Shown: positions 47,104-57,662 of the stretch, one piece after another
Layout: each line of letters opens with the position of its first letter
Position numbering within the stretch: the stretch's first letter is position 1
Assembly (NCBI RefSeq): GCF_014205795.1
Contig: NZ_JACHCN010000001.1
Location: 186,001 to 250,000 of the forward strand
Direction of reading: 5' to 3'
DNA from: Rhodanobacter sp. MP7CTX1
Lineage (GTDB): Bacteria; Pseudomonadota; Gammaproteobacteria; Xanthomonadales; Rhodanobacteraceae
DNA length: 64,000 nt
Translations under genes and position numbers: made by a program
The notes under the pieces: generated by a model
What the model saw: the letters and a program-made list of their open reading frames with translations, nothing else
Told to the model about the DNA's origin: nothing
Databases searched by the model: none

Positions 47104-47726
47104 GCGACGAATCACGCCCCGATGAACTGACCGCCGATGAGCGCCATCGCGAGCGCATGCAGCGCAAGAAAGACCTGATCGATCGACGTATCGCTCGAGC
47201 CACAATCGAACGTGGAGTACTGGTGGTCAACACGGGTAATGGCAAAGGCAAGAGTTCATCGGGCTTCGGCATGCTCGCCCGCTCGCTCGGGCATGGCTTT
47301 CACTGTGGCGTAGTGCAGTTCATCAAGGGCAGTTTCTCCACTGGGGAAGAGGCCTTCTTTCGTCGTTTTCCCGATGAGCTCGACTATCACGTGATGGGCG
47401 AGGGCTATACGTGGGAGACACAAGACAAGGCACGCGACATCCAGGCCGCTGACGCTGCATGGCAGGTGGCGGCTGGCATGTTGACCGATCCACAGTACGA
47501 TTTCGTATTGCTGGATGAACTCAACATTGCCTTGGTGAAGGGTTACATCGATGTGGAGAAAGTGTGCTCCGCGCTGCGTGTGCGCCCTACACAGCAGCAT
47601 GTCGTGGTGACGGGCCGTGGTGCTCCGGATGCGTTGGTTGAGCTGGCAGATACGGTCACCGAGATGCGCGTGGTGAAGCACGCTTTCCAGGCGGGCATCC
47701 GTGCACAAAAGGGTATCGAGCTTTAG
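47100..47726 (+). CDS. cobO: Corrinoid adenosyltransferase
   Basis: A 208-residue CobO/BtuR-type enzyme with P-loop [20 protein letters not shown] near residue 45, [17 protein letters not shown], and the Walker B-like [17 protein letters not shown]. It adenosylates cob(I)alamin, cobyrinic acid diamide or cobinamide using ATP, giving the active Ado form that the later steps and the riboswitch need. It overlaps btuM by 4 bp (ATGA). Confidence 0.95.
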   Translation: MSDESRPDELTADERHRERMQRKKDLIDRRIARATIERGVLVVNTGNGKGKSSSGFGMLARSLGHGFHCGVVQFIKGSFSTGEEAFFRRFPDELDYHVMGEGYTWETQDKARDIQAADAAWQVAAGMLTDPQYDFVLLDELNIALVKGYIDVEKVCSALRVRPTQQHVVVTGRGAPDALVELADTVTEMRVVKHAFQAGIRAQKGIEL

Positions 47727-47778
47727 CGCATGGCGCCTACGCCTTGAATCTGCTGACCACCCCAAGGCTGTTCATGCC

Positions 47779-48696
47779 ATGACGACGGCGTGCGCGATGC
47801 TGGCGGCGGTGTTGATCGATGCGTGGTTGGGCGAACCATCGCGCGCGCATCCCCTGGTGGGGTTCGGGCGCCTGGCGCGCTGGATCGAAGCGCACCTGTA
47901 CGCTGATCGTCGTGGTTCGGGTGTCTTCGCATGGTTGTTGACGGTCATGCCGCTGGTGATTTTGGCGTGGTGCGCCGAGGCTTGGCTGGGCCGGCTGTCG
48001 GCATGGGCGGCATTTGTTTTTAACGTGCTGGTGCTCTATGCCGTTATCGGGCTGCGCAGTCTTGGCGATCATGCGAGGCCAGTGGCATCGGCCTTGCGGG
48101 ACGGTGACATGGCGCGCGCCCGCCAAATGGTCGGGCGCATGGTCAGCCGCGACACGCCGCTGCTGGACGAGCGTCAAGTGGCTGCGGCTGCCACCGAGTC
48201 GGTACTGGAGAACGGTAACGATGCCGTGTTCGGCGCGTTGTTCTGGTTCGCCGTGCTGGGAGTCCCGGGAGCGCTACTGTATCGGCTCGCGAATACACTC
48301 GATGCCATGTGGGGTTATCGCACGGCGCGCTACGAGAACTTCGGCTGGGCCGCGGCGCGCATCGACGACGGGCTCAATTATGTTCCTGCGCGACTCACTG
48401 CATTGAGTTACACGCTGCTTGGTCAGACAAGCAGCGCATGGCGCTGCTGGCGCACGCAGGCAAAGCTGTGGGACAGCCCGAACGCCGGACCAGTAATGGC
48501 CGCCGGTGCCGGTGCTTTGGGAGTCCAATTGGGAGGCGCCGCGCCCTATGACGGAGTGTGGGAATCGCGTCCGAATCTTGGCGAAGGCGATCCACCAGAC
48601 GCCAACGTCATCGTGCGCTCGCTGGTGCTGGTACGCCGCAGTATGGTCCTGTGGTTGGTGGTTGCGTTTCTATGCGGTGGGCTAGCCCATGCTTGA
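47779..48696 (+). CDS. cbiB: Adenosylcobinamide-phosphate synthase
   Basis: A 305-residue membrane protein with about five helices. It has [20 protein letters not shown] near the N-terminus, [20 protein letters not shown], and a helix-loop [20 protein letters not shown]. CbiB attaches (R)-1-aminopropan-2-ol phosphate to adenosylcobyric acid. It lies 52 bp after cobO, the only real gap in the run, and overlaps cobD by 8 bp. Confidence 0.93.
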   Translation: MTTACAMLAAVLIDAWLGEPSRAHPLVGFGRLARWIEAHLYADRRGSGVFAWLLTVMPLVILAWCAEAWLGRLSAWAAFVFNVLVLYAVIGLRSLGDHARPVASALRDGDMARARQMVGRMVSRDTPLLDERQVAAAATESVLENGNDAVFGALFWFAVLGVPGALLYRLANTLDAMWGYRTARYENFGWAAARIDDGLNYVPARLTALSYTLLGQTSSAWRCWRTQAKLWDSPNAGPVMAAGAGALGVQLGGAAPYDGVWESRPNLGEGDPPDANVIVRSLVLVRRSMVLWLVVAFLCGGLAHA

Positions 48697-49672
48697 ACAC
48701 GGCGGACGTTTGTTGCGTGCTGCTCGCACCTATGGCATCGCGCCAGCGGACTGGCTCGACTTGTCTACGGGTATCAGTCCTTTCGCGTGGCCGGTGCCAC
48801 CCATACCAGCCGACGCATGGGCACGACTGCCCGACGACGAGGACGGTCTCGTCGAGGTGGCTCAGGCTTACTACGGCGCGCCAAAGCTGCTTCCTGTCGC
48901 AGGTTCGCAAGCGGCGATCCAGACGTTGCCCCTGTTGCGATCCCTATCGAGAGTGGGCGTTATTGCGCCCGGCTACAACGAGCACGCCCATGCGTGGCGG
49001 CGCGCCGGTCATCAAGTCATCGAGCTTGCAGCGGAAGAGTTGCTTGCCCGGGTCGATGATGTCGACGTAGTGGTGCTGATCCATCCGAACAATCCCGGTG
49101 GTGATCGTTTTGATCCAGCCACTTTGTTGGCTTGCCATGCACGCCTGGCAGCTCGCGGCGGTTGGCTGATCGTGGACGAGGCCTTCATGGATGCAACGCC
49201 TGACGACAGCCTGTGTCCGCAGACTGCCAACGAGGGGCTGATCGTGTTGCGCTCGGTGGGCAAGTTTTTCGGTATGGCGGGCGCACGCGCCGGTTTCATT
49301 TGTGCCAACGCCACTTTGCTTGATGCGGCGCGTGAGCAGCTTGGCCCATGGACTGTGAGTGGTCCGGGCCGCTATGCCTTGCGTCATGCATTAGCCGATT
49401 TCGCGTGGCACGCGCAGGCACGAACGCGCCTGCAGGAGTGCAGTTCACGTCTTGCGCAATTGATGACGAAACACGATATCGCGCCCACCGCAGGTTGCGC
49501 GTTCTTCCAGTGGTGGCGGAGTGAGCGGGCTGGCGATGTGCACCGCGCACTCGCCGGGCAAGGGATTCTCACGCGACTTTTTGACCGGCCGCACAGCCTT
49601 CGTTTCGGCCTGCCGGAAGACGACACCGCCTTTGAGCGATTGAATGCTGCACTGGCACGGTGTCGGCGATGA
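48689..49672 (+). CDS. cobD: Threonine-phosphate decarboxylase
   Basis: A 327-residue PLP enzyme of fold type I that makes (R)-1-amino-2-propanol phosphate for CbiB. It begins [20 protein letters not shown] and [14 protein letters not shown], has [20 protein letters not shown], and the cofactor lysine motif [15 protein letters not shown], so it is intact. It is also called CobC in Pseudomonas. It overlaps cbiB upstream and cobQ downstream (ATGA). Confidence 0.93.
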   Translation: MLEHGGRLLRAARTYGIAPADWLDLSTGISPFAWPVPPIPADAWARLPDDEDGLVEVAQAYYGAPKLLPVAGSQAAIQTLPLLRSLSRVGVIAPGYNEHAHAWRRAGHQVIELAAEELLARVDDVDVVVLIHPNNPGGDRFDPATLLACHARLAARGGWLIVDEAFMDATPDDSLCPQTANEGLIVLRSVGKFFGMAGARAGFICANATLLDAAREQLGPWTVSGPGRYALRHALADFAWHAQARTRLQECSSRLAQLMTKHDIAPTAGCAFFQWWRSERAGDVHRALAGQGILTRLFDRPHSLRFGLPEDDTAFERLNAALARCRR

Positions 49673-51144
49673 GCGGCGTCCTGATGGTCCAAGGGTGTAC
49701 CTCCGACGCCGGCAAGAGCGCCTTGGTCACCGGGCTGTGCCGCTGGTTGCGCCGACGCGGCGTACGCGTGGCGCCGTTCAAGCCGCAGAACATGGCACTC
49801 AATTCGGCCGTCACGGTGGATGGCGGAGAAATTGGTCGCGCGCAGGCGGTGCAGGCACAAGCGGCGGGACTCGATCCCCATACCGATTTCAATCCGGTGC
49901 TGCTCAAGCCCAATAGCGATGTCGGGGCGCAGGTGATCGTGCATGGGCACGCCATCGGCAACATGGACGCACGCCACTATCATGACTACAAGCGCGTGGC
50001 GATGGATGCCGTGTTGGCTTCACATGCACGGCTGGTCGCGCAATACGATGTGGTGATTGTCGAGGGCGCCGGTAGCCCCGCCGAAATCAATCTACGCGAC
50101 CGCGACATTGCCAACATGGGCTATGCCGAAGCTGTGGATTGCCCGGTGCTGTTGATCGCCGACATTGATCGTGGCGGCGTGTTTGCGCATCTGGTCGGCA
50201 CACTGGCGCTATTGTCCGAGAGCGAGCGCAAGCGGGTAGCGGGATTCGTCATCAATCGTTTTCGCGGTGACATGGCATTGCTGCAACCAGGCCTGGACTG
50301 GCTGGAACGCGAAACCGGCAAGCCAGTGCTGGGCGTGCTGCCTTATCTGCATGGCCTGCAACTGGAAGCGGAAGATGCCTTGCCGCGCCGTCGCGAACAC
50401 AAGCCGCAGGCGCGGCTGCGCGTGATGGTGCCGGCGTTGCCACGCATCAGCAATCACACCGATCTTGATGCCTTGCGCGCGCATCCCGATGTCGAGCTGA
50501 TGGTGCTGGGGCCACGCGAGTTGCCGACAGCCTGCGATCTGATCGTGCTGCCGGGTTCCAAGTCCACCCGCGCCGATCTGGCGTGGCTGCGCAGGCAGGG
50601 CTGGCCGCAAGCCATCGCCAGACACCTGCGCTACGGCGGCAAGGTGATCGGCATTTGCGGCGGTTTTCAGATGTTGGGACAAGTCGTGCACGATCCGCAC
50701 GGTATCGAAGGCGAGCCCGGTTCAACGGAAGGTTTGGGGTGGCTTGATATGGAGACCGTGCTGGAGCCGCAAAAGCAGTTGCGTCGCGCGCATGGCCGAC
50801 TGGCATGGACGGATGCTGCGGTCATTGGCTATGAAATCCATTGTGGCATCAGTCACGGTGGTGCATTGGCCTGTCCATCGAGTCTGCTCGATGACGGGCG
50901 CAGCGATGGTGCGCTCTCCGCGGACGGGCAAATTCTCGGCAGTTACCTGCATGGCTTGTTCGATCAGCCGCAGGCGTTGTCCGCGTTGCTGGCATGGGCC
51001 GGTGTACGCGATGCTGCGCCAATGGAGGTGCATGCCTTGCGCGAAGAGAGTATCGACCGGCTGGCCGATGCCGTGGAAAATCATCTGGATAGTGCCGCGT
51101 TGCTTGGACTGATCGGCATGGGAGAACCATCGTGCGCACACTGA
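49669..51144 (+). CDS. cobQ: Cobyric acid synthase (glutamine-hydrolysing)
   Basis: A 491-residue enzyme: an N-terminal synthetase domain ([40 protein letters not shown]) and a C-terminal class I amidotransferase with its nucleophile Cys in [15 protein letters not shown]. CobQ amidates side chains b, d, e and g of adenosylcobyrinic acid diamide. The ATG at 49669 overlaps cobD; a GTG at 49660 is an alternative. Its end overlaps cobU by 13 bp. Confidence 0.95.
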   Translation: MSGVLMVQGCTSDAGKSALVTGLCRWLRRRGVRVAPFKPQNMALNSAVTVDGGEIGRAQAVQAQAAGLDPHTDFNPVLLKPNSDVGAQVIVHGHAIGNMDARHYHDYKRVAMDAVLASHARLVAQYDVVIVEGAGSPAEINLRDRDIANMGYAEAVDCPVLLIADIDRGGVFAHLVGTLALLSESERKRVAGFVINRFRGDMALLQPGLDWLERETGKPVLGVLPYLHGLQLEAEDALPRRREHKPQARLRVMVPALPRISNHTDLDALRAHPDVELMVLGPRELPTACDLIVLPGSKSTRADLAWLRRQGWPQAIARHLRYGGKVIGICGGFQMLGQVVHDPHGIEGEPGSTEGLGWLDMETVLEPQKQLRRAHGRLAWTDAAVIGYEIHCGISHGGALACPSSLLDDGRSDGALSADGQILGSYLHGLFDQPQALSALLAWAGVRDAAPMEVHALREESIDRLADAVENHLDSAALLGLIGMGEPSCAH

Positions 51145-51653
51145 TACTCGGAGGTGCCCGTTCGGGCAAGAGTGCTCTGGCCGAGCGACTGGCGCGTGAA
51201 TCCGGGCAAGAGGTGATCTACATCGCGACCGCACAGGCACACGATGCAGAAATGGCTGCCCGTATCGCACATCACCGCGATCGTCGCCCGGAGCACTGGC
51301 AAAGTGTGGAAGAGCCGCTGGCGCTGGCCGATACCTTGCGCGCATACGCGCGCGCCAACCGTTGCGTGCTGGTCGATTGCCTGACCCTGTGGCTCAGTAA
51401 CCTGCTTGGTGATGCCGACGACCAGCGCCTCGGGCGTGAATGCGAAGCCTTGCTCGAGGTGTTGCCTGCGCTACCCGGCGAGTTACTGTTTGTCAGCAAC
51501 GAGGTTGGACTCGGCGTGATACCGATGGGTGAATTGGCGCGCCGTTTCGTTGATGAAGCGGGGCGCCTGCATCAGGCCATGGCGGCCCGCTGCGAACGTG
51601 TGTTGTTTGTGGCAGCGGGGCTACCGCTGCCTCTCAAAGGAAATCTTGCATGA
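51132..51653 (+). CDS. cobU: Adenosylcobinamide kinase / guanylyltransferase
   Basis: A 173-residue bifunctional enzyme with P-loop [18 protein letters not shown] at the very start, followed by [20 protein letters not shown] and [13 protein letters not shown]. It phosphorylates and then guanylylates adenosylcobinamide, activating it for CobS. It starts at GTG within the end of cobQ and overlaps cobT by 4 bp. Confidence 0.94.
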   Translation: MRTLILGGARSGKSALAERLARESGQEVIYIATAQAHDAEMAARIAHHRDRRPEHWQSVEEPLALADTLRAYARANRCVLVDCLTLWLSNLLGDADDQRLGRECEALLEVLPALPGELLFVSNEVGLGVIPMGELARRFVDEAGRLHQAMAARCERVLFVAAGLPLPLKGNLA

Positions 51654-52699
51654 GTCATGATTGGTTGTTTCAGCCGTGTGCCGTCAGCGACGCGGACAGC
51701 GAAAATGCTGCCCGCGATCATCAGGCACAACTGACCAAACCACCGGGTTCACTCGGTGCGCTGGAAACGCTGGCCATTCGTCTGGCCGGGTTGCAACGCA
51801 GTGCCCGGCCATCGGTGCAGCAGGTATGGATCAGTGTCTTCGCCGGCGATCATGGCGTTGCGGCGGAAGGCGTGTCGGCTTTCCCACAAGTAGTCACTGG
51901 CGAAATGGTGCGCAACTTCGCCCACGGCGGCGCCGCGATCAGCGTGCTCGCACGAGTCCTTGGCGCCCAGCTGGAAGTGGTGAATCTGGGTACGGTGAAC
52001 GATCCCGGCGAATTGCCTGGGGTACGTCGGGCGATCATCGCGCCACAGACGCAAAATTTTAGCGAGCAGGCGGCGATGACGCCGGCCCAGCTCGATGCTG
52101 CGTTGCGTACCGGTGCCGACAGCGTGGCGCAAGCTCATGCAGCTGGCGCGCAATTGTTCATCGGCGGGGAAATGGGTATTGCCAACACCACGTCGGCAAC
52201 GGCGCTGGCCTGCGCCTTACTACGCGAGTCGCCAGTGACACTGGCCGGCGCGGGCACGGGGCTGGATGTTGCAGGTATTGGGCACAAGGCCGAGGTGATC
52301 GCGCGCGCGCTGGCCCGGTATCCCGAAGACGCGGATGATGCGCTGGTCTGGCTGGAGCGCGTAGGCGGCTTCGAGATCGCAGCGCTGACCGGTGCCTACA
52401 TAGCGGCGGCGCAGCGTGGCATGGCAGTGCTCGTCGACGGTTTCATTACGACGGTTGCCGCACTGGTTGCGGTGCGCATCAATCCCGCTTGCCGTGCCTG
52501 GATGTTTTTCGGTCATCGTTCGCACGAGCAGGGACACGCGCGCGTGCTTGCGGCACTGGATGCTGATCCTCTGCTGGATCTTGGCTTACGCCTGGGCGAG
52601 GCGAGTGGTGCGGCGACGGCGGTGCCTTTGTTGCGTCTGGCCTGCGAGCTGCATGCGGGCATGGCAACGTTTGCCCAGGCTGGAGTGAGCAACGCATGA
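51650..52699 (+). CDS. cobT: Nicotinate-nucleotide--dimethylbenzimidazole phosphoribosyltransferase
   Basis: A 349-residue cytosolic enzyme, full length. It has [20 protein letters not shown] near residue 25, [36 protein letters not shown], and the C-terminal [20 protein letters not shown] with the catalytic Glu. CobT makes alpha-ribazole phosphate from dimethylbenzimidazole and nicotinate mononucleotide for the lower loop. It overlaps both neighbours by 4 bp. Confidence 0.95.
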   Translation: MSHDWLFQPCAVSDADSENAARDHQAQLTKPPGSLGALETLAIRLAGLQRSARPSVQQVWISVFAGDHGVAAEGVSAFPQVVTGEMVRNFAHGGAAISVLARVLGAQLEVVNLGTVNDPGELPGVRRAIIAPQTQNFSEQAAMTPAQLDAALRTGADSVAQAHAAGAQLFIGGEMGIANTTSATALACALLRESPVTLAGAGTGLDVAGIGHKAEVIARALARYPEDADDALVWLERVGGFEIAALTGAYIAAAQRGMAVLVDGFITTVAALVAVRINPACRAWMFFGHRSHEQGHARVLAALDADPLLDLGLRLGEASGAATAVPLLRLACELHAGMATFAQAGVSNA

Positions 52700-53241
52700 G
52701 TGGAAGTATCGAGCTGCTTCGTCACGGCGACACTGGCCAGAGCAGTTATCGAGGTCAGCTCGACGATCCACTCAGTACATTGGGTTGGGAGCAACTGCGT
52801 GCGGCGACTGCGGATCGCCGATGGGATGCCATCGTCACTTCGTCACTATGCCGCTGCGCTGATTTTGCGCGGGAGCTGGCCACGCAGCAGGGCGTGTCCC
52901 TGCGCGTAGACAGTCGACTCGCGGAGTATCACTTCGGCCAATGGCAGGGGGTGAGCATCGAACGGCTTGCACAGGAGCAGGGTGATGCGCTGGGAAAGTT
53001 CTGGGCTGACCCGGTGAATTTTCCACCGCCGGGCGCTGAAACCTTCGCGGCATTTCGGGATCGCCTGCTTGCGGCATTGAACGATATCGCCGTCGAAGCT
53101 CGGCGCGTCCTGGTGGTGACTCACGGTGGTGCCATCCGTCTGCTGCGTTGCGAGTCCGAGGGGCGCGATTTCGGCGACATGGCCAGCATTGAAGTGCCGC
53201 ATGCTTCGCTGCATCCATTGCCTTGGCGAGTATCAGCCTGA
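52696..53241 (+). CDS. cobC: Alpha-ribazole phosphatase (histidine phosphatase family)
   Basis: A 181-residue phosphoglycerate-mutase-like phosphatase. The RHG motif is [20 protein letters not shown] at residue 6, and the second His is [11 protein letters not shown] near the C-terminus. By context it dephosphorylates alpha-ribazole 5'-phosphate or adenosylcobalamin phosphate. A general phosphatase cannot be excluded from sequence alone. It overlaps cobT by 4 bp and cobS by 1 bp (TGATG). Confidence 0.87.
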   Translation: MSGSIELLRHGDTGQSSYRGQLDDPLSTLGWEQLRAATADRRWDAIVTSSLCRCADFARELATQQGVSLRVDSRLAEYHFGQWQGVSIERLAQEQGDALGKFWADPVNFPPPGAETFAAFRDRLLAALNDIAVEARRVLVVTHGGAIRLLRCESEGRDFGDMASIEVPHASLHPLPWRVSA

Positions 53242-53954
53242 TGCGTTCGTTGCTTGCCGCGCTCGGTTTTCTCACGCGGGTACCGGTGCCTGCGTGGGTA
53301 TTCAATGATGCCCGAGCAACGAAATCCTCGCTGGCCTGGTACCCGGCAGTGGGGTTGCTGATAGGAGGGCTGCTTTGGAGTTTGGCGTGGGTTGGCAGCG
53401 ACCTGCCGCCGCTGCTGAAGGCCGCACTGCTCTTGCTCGTGTGGACTGGATTGACCGGTGCCCTGCATCTGGACGGTCTGGCCGACAGTGCCGATGCCTG
53501 GGTGGGTGGCCTAGGCGATCGTGAGCGTACGTTGGCGATCATGAAAGATCCACGTAGCGGTCCGATGGGCGTGACCGCCGTGGTGCTTGTGTTGCTGCTC
53601 AAGTTCGCCGCACTGGCGAGCCTGCCGCTCGCGGGGGCGGCGATATGGCTGGCGCCGATGCTGGCGCGTGCGGCGATCACAGCGGCCTTCCTGTGTACGC
53701 CCTATGTACGTAGCGAAGGCCTTGGCAGCGCCCTGGCACATGCGCCCCGACTGGCCAGCATCGCTGGCGTGGTAGCGGCTGTTGCAGTGGCCGCGTGTAC
53801 TGGATGGCATGGCGTGCGTGCATTGCTGGCTGTGTCGGTCGTGTTTGGATGCTGGCGCTATGCCTGCATGCATCGGCTGGGAGGCATGACGGGCGATACG
53901 CTGGGAGCATTGACCGAACTCGCCGAAGCGGCAGTGCTGGTCGTGCTGGTCTAA
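53241..53954 (+). CDS. cobS: Adenosylcobinamide-GDP ribazoletransferase
   Basis: A 237-residue inner-membrane enzyme with about six helices that joins adenosylcobinamide-GDP to alpha-ribazole. The signature is LHLDGLADSADAWVGGLGDR and IMKDPRSGPMGVTAVVLVLL. It has FLTRVPVPAWVFND near the start, where the ATG at 53241 (TGATG overlap with cobC) is chosen. This is the last gene of the coupled cobalamin run; a palindromic repeat follows it. Confidence 0.93.
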   Translation: MRSLLAALGFLTRVPVPAWVFNDARATKSSLAWYPAVGLLIGGLLWSLAWVGSDLPPLLKAALLLLVWTGLTGALHLDGLADSADAWVGGLGDRERTLAIMKDPRSGPMGVTAVVLVLLLKFAALASLPLAGAAIWLAPMLARAAITAAFLCTPYVRSEGLGSALAHAPRLASIAGVVAAVAVAACTGWHGVRALLAVSVVFGCWRYACMHRLGGMTGDTLGALTELAEAAVLVVLV

Positions 53955-54011
53955 GAGCCCTCTCTTTGGAGCATGGCTTAGGCAAGCGAGCACGTCTGAG
54001 GCAAGAGCGTT

Positions 54012-54047
54012 ACCCCACCCCAACCCTCACCTGCGAGCAGGGGAGGG
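54012..54047. repeat. REP-like palindrome after cobS
   Basis: Arms CCCTCACCTGC (54024) and GCAGGGGAGGG, with a C-rich leader ACCCCACCCCAA, match the element at about 1450-1483 after ispG. It may also end transcription of the cobalamin operon. Confidence 0.65.
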
Positions 54048-54105
54048 AGCCAAAAGCCAAGCTCGCTCAGATTCAATGTCAGCCAGAAAGGACTTTAAAC
54101 AGGCT

Positions 54106-54744
54106 CTAAGCACATTCCAGGCTGATGACCTGCTGTGTCTCCAGCGGCCCGAAGTGCAGGCGGGCATCATAGGTTGCGTAGTGCAGCTGGCTTATTCGTA
54201 GCGACATCGATGGCGCATCGATCTCACGCAGTCGCTGGCGAAGTTCGTCCGCCGTGGCTTTGCGCTTATACAGCCCCAGCGTGATGTGCGGCACATAGAC
54301 GGCCTGCCGAACTTCGTTGGCGGCCCCTTCCAGGGCGTTGCGCCACAGGGTCAGCTGCGCGGATGGATCCATCACGGGAATGAAGGCGGCAGTGGCGAAG
54401 CTATCGGGCGCGCCAAGTGCAAGCGAACATGTGGCACCTCGCAAACGCTGCAGGGACTCGATTTGATCGTGCAGTTGCGTGGGTGAAAAATCATCATCCG
54501 CGACGTGTACTGGCTGCTCGAAGCCGCAAACGAACAGGGTCAGATGCGGTTGGCGCTGCTGGGACGGATGCAGCAGGTCAGCAAGCTGTCGTTGCGTGGC
54601 TTCGATGTAATCCAACAGCGGAGAATCATTCACGGGGATGATCCAAACGCCATATCGCTGCCGCTGCCGATGCCACTCCGGGTAATCGTGCAACTCGGCA
54701 ACCACCGTTTCGGATGGACCATGTTTCAAGTCGGAGATCAGCAT
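54106..54744 (-). CDS. 2'-5' RNA ligase/phosphodiesterase superfamily protein
   Basis: A 212-residue cytosolic protein with the paired HxTx motifs of the 2H superfamily: QRQPHLTLFVCGF and VPHITLGLYK. The N-terminus YGVWIIPVNDSPLLDYIEAT is also typical. 2H proteins ligate or cleave 2'-5' or cyclic phosphates in RNA, but the natural substrate is usually unknown. It points against the cobalamin genes and separates cobS from bluB, so it looks inserted into that locus. Confidence 0.8.
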   Translation of the reverse strand: MLISDLKHGPSETVVAELHDYPEWHRQRQRYGVWIIPVNDSPLLDYIEATQRQLADLLHPSQQRQPHLTLFVCGFEQPVHVADDDFSPTQLHDQIESLQRLRGATCSLALGAPDSFATAAFIPVMDPSAQLTLWRNALEGAANEVRQAVYVPHITLGLYKRKATADELRQRLREIDAPSMSLRISQLHYATYDARLHFGPLETQQVISLECA

Positions 54745-54800
54745 CTATCCATGCTACCCGATACCATATGCTCTACGGTTTGGGTCCGAGGTAGTAGTAG

Positions 54801-55511
54801 ATGAGCACAATGAGTGTCGGTAGTGATGCGGATGCCACTTTTTCGGATGCGGAGCGAGATGCCGTATACAAGTGCATCTTCAATCGGCGCGATGTCCGTT
54901 CCCAATTTCTTCCCGATCCCGTTCCCGAGGATGTGCTGGCCCGCATTCTGCGCGCGGCTCATCACGCACCGTCAGTCGGTTTTATGCAGCCGTGGGATTT
55001 CATCGTGGTGCGGGACCCCGCTGTAAAGCGTCGCGTCCATGACGCATTCAAGATTGCGAACGATGAAGCGGCATCCATGTTCTCTGACGAACGCCGACAG
55101 ACATATCAGTCACTTAAATTGGCGGGCATTCTCGATGCGCCAGTGGGCATCTGCGTTACTTGCGACAGAAGCCGGTCCGGTCCCGTCGTTCTTGGTCGCA
55201 CGCACCAGCCCGAGATGGATCTCTATAGCGCGGTCTGCGCGGTACAAAACCTGTGGTTGGCGACGCGGGCGGAAAACATCGGCCTGGGCTGGGTGAGCAT
55301 CGTGCATCCGCAACACCTGCGCGAAGCATTGGGCATTCCCGATTCCATTGTTCCGATCGCCTACCTCTGTGTCGGCTACGTCACCCACTTCCTCAAAAGG
55401 CCCGAGTTGGAAACGGCCGGCTGGCTTCCGCGCATGCCACTTCGCGACGTCGTATGGTTCGATCAGTGGCATGCCGAAGACGGTACCGAATCGCTGCTCC
55501 AACACCTTTAA
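54801..55511 (+). CDS. bluB: 5,6-dimethylbenzimidazole synthase
   Basis: A 236-residue nitroreductase-like flavoenzyme: KCIFNRRDVRSQFLPDPVPE, the active region HHAPSVGFMQPWDFIVVRDP, and later GLGWVSIVHPQHLREALGIP and VGYVTHFLKRPELETAGWLP. BluB uses O2 to break down FMNH2 into the lower ligand of B12. It completes the lower-ligand supply for CobT and CobS. It starts at ATG 54801, 57 bp from the divergent RNA-ligase-like gene. Confidence 0.95.
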   Translation: MSTMSVGSDADATFSDAERDAVYKCIFNRRDVRSQFLPDPVPEDVLARILRAAHHAPSVGFMQPWDFIVVRDPAVKRRVHDAFKIANDEAASMFSDERRQTYQSLKLAGILDAPVGICVTCDRSRSGPVVLGRTHQPEMDLYSAVCAVQNLWLATRAENIGLGWVSIVHPQHLREALGIPDSIVPIAYLCVGYVTHFLKRPELETAGWLPRMPLRDVVWFDQWHAEDGTESLLQHL

Positions 55512-55638
55512 GAAGATAGAGCGCCAAGCTAATCAACCTTCAAACCGAACGCATCCATCGCCCATTGAGGCATGATGCCGTGAACCAGATTATCCAGGGC
55601 CCGTAAGGGGCGTTCATTGGCCCCGAGGGAATTCAACG

Positions 55639-56415
55639 ATGCCAAACCTCAATTTCAGTTGTGTCTCGTGCGGCAAATGTTGCCACGACCTTCGCCTGCC
55701 TCTTACTTGGCATGAAGCCACCGACTGGCTTGCGCGTAAGGGAACCGTCGAACTCCTGTGCGAGGCATTGCCGTGGCTTGAAGAGCCTGATCCGTCGAAT
55801 CTGCAAGCGCAACACAAGCGCCGCCGGTCCTTTCCCACGATGAGCGGGAACCTTCCTGTGCGTGTGATCGTCGTTTTGACGGCCGTTTACACCGGTGCCT
55901 GCCCCAACCTTGATGCGGACTTCCGTTGCAGCATTTACGAGATCCGGCCCCATGTGTGCCGTATATATCCCGCCGAGATCAACCCATTTATCGCGCTTTC
56001 GCCCGCCAACAAGCTCTGTCCCCCGGAGGCATGGGCATCGCAAGTGCCTTTGATGCGCGGCGATACGATCGCCGATGACGAAATACGATTGCATGTTGCG
56101 CAGTCACGTCGCGACGACGAGCGCGAGGCGGTCTCGAAGCAGGCGCTCTGTGCCTTACTGGGCATCGGTAGCGCTGGCCTCGGCGGGGAGGGGTTTGCCG
56201 TGCATGCACCGCCGGCGGATCAGCTGCTTGAGGCACTTCGCGTGGGTATTCAAGACGTCGATCTGGAAAATTTTCCATCGTGGACGATCCTGTCGAATCA
56301 AGCGAGCACCATCAAGGCACTGACATCGGCGGGTGCCGGCGCCCACCTCACCTCGAACACCTCCTCAGGGCTAAGCCGGTACATCGGATTTCGTGCCGAC
56401 GCCTCAGACGTATGA
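55639..56415 (+). CDS. YkgJ-family cysteine cluster protein
   Basis: A 258-residue protein with a CxxCxxxCC-like start, SCVSCGKCCHDLRLPLTWHE, and further Cys at positions near residue 95-115 (CPNLDADFRCSIYEIRPHVC), the Zn or FeS-type pattern of YkgJ proteins. Later residues about 165-258 show no motif. The function is unknown. It lies after bluB, but the 127-bp gap makes co-transcription uncertain. Confidence 0.82.
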   Translation: MPNLNFSCVSCGKCCHDLRLPLTWHEATDWLARKGTVELLCEALPWLEEPDPSNLQAQHKRRRSFPTMSGNLPVRVIVVLTAVYTGACPNLDADFRCSIYEIRPHVCRIYPAEINPFIALSPANKLCPPEAWASQVPLMRGDTIADDEIRLHVAQSRRDDEREAVSKQALCALLGIGSAGLGGEGFAVHAPPADQLLEALRVGIQDVDLENFPSWTILSNQASTIKALTSAGAGAHLTSNTSSGLSRYIGFRADASDV

Positions 56416-56447
56416 TCGGCTAGCGCGTCGCCTTTGCCGGCGTGTGA

Positions 56448-56510
56448 ATTCAAAGCGGTTTGAGACATCATCTGATGCGACGCATTGCCGTTGTGGATCC
56501 CTAATTGGGT
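56448..56510 (+). repeat. Dispersed repeat shared with 35,843-35,905
   Basis: Contains CTGATGCGACGCATTGC and related flanks seen in the gap before the beta-lactamase gene. It is non-coding and lies between the YkgJ gene and a pseudogene. Confidence 0.6.
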
Positions 56511-56551
56511 GAGTCTTCGGCCTGGCTAGAACAGCCGGTGCTTACCAGCAT

Positions 56552-57658
56552 TCATTCGTTAGCGACTCCTTGCATAGACAAGATGTTCGCCCGGAGCACG
56601 ACTTCCATATCAACGGCTGACATCGGCTTGCCGAGATACCAGCCTTGGGCGTAGTCGCAATCGATGTTTTGCAGGAACGTCCATTGCTGGACGTTTTCCA
56701 CGACTTCGGCGATCACTTGCATGTGTAGGGTGTGGGCCATCACAACAATGGCCGAGGCGATCTCCACTGCGCCTGCTTCCTCGGGTACGCCCCGCATGAA
56801 GCTTTGGTCGATCTTCACAAGCTCGATCGGGAATTGGCGTAAATAGGCCAGGGAAGAGTACCCCATGCCGAAGTCATCGACGGCAAGCCCGAAGCCCAGT
56901 TCGCGCAGAGCCATCAAAATCTCCGTTGCAGCAGCCCCATGCACCATGAGCGCGCTTTCTGTGATCTCCAGCTCCAGTAGCTGAGGGGTATCTGCGACGC
57001 ATGCAGGGCCGCTTGCACCTGCTTCACCGGGTCGGCGCTGGCGAGCTGGCGGGGCGAAAGATTCACTGCCATCCGCACGGGCGGCAAGCCGGCCGCCAAC
57101 CATGCAGCGAGTTGTTGGCAGGCGGTGTGCAGCACCCAGAGCCCGATCGATTCGATCAACCCCGTTTCTTCTGCAAAGGGAATGAACTGGGAGGGAGAAT
57201 CAGGCCCGCATTACTCTGCCAGCGATTCAGCGCCTCCACGCCGACGATTCGCCCGAAGACACATGCACCTGCGGCTGGTAGACCAGCACGAACTCCTCTC
57301 GCTCCAATGCGCGGCGCAAGGAAGTACCAAGTTGCAGCAGATAACTTGCTTGCTTGGTGAGCGATGCGCTGTAGAAACCAAGTGCGTTACGAACACTTTG
57401 CTTTGCCCGATACATCGCGGCGGCGGCATTTTTGAGCAGCGTCACGCCGTCACGCCCGTCATCCGGACAGAGGCTGACGCCGATGCTTGCCCCTACAAAC
57501 AGGTCCTCTCCGTTCAGAGTGAACGGCTGTGCCATCGCGTTCAGGATTCGGGCCGCTGCTGCGGAAGCTGCGGTGGGATCGGCGTGTCCGCTCAGCATGA
57601 TCACGACCTCGTCGCCGCTTGAGCGAGCCACGATATTGGCTATCGGCGTACGACCAAG
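56552..57658 (-). pseudogene. Decayed GGDEF-EAL (cyclic-di-GMP) gene
   Basis: Minus-strand pieces join into a diguanylate cyclase/phosphodiesterase. The GGDEF tail reads ARSSGDEVVIMLSGHADPTA (57227-57631), then the start of EAL, EEFVLVYQPQVHVSSG. A frameshift leads to GVEALNRWQSNAGLILPPS, another to FAEETGLIESIGLWVLHTAC (56914-57159), and a third to LEITESALMVHG and DDFGMGYSSLAYLRQFPIEL (56552-57103). At least three frameshifts and the missing 5' half show it is dead. Its broken start abuts the end of a decayed AraC gene. Confidence 0.85.
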
Positions 57659-57662
57659 AGGG

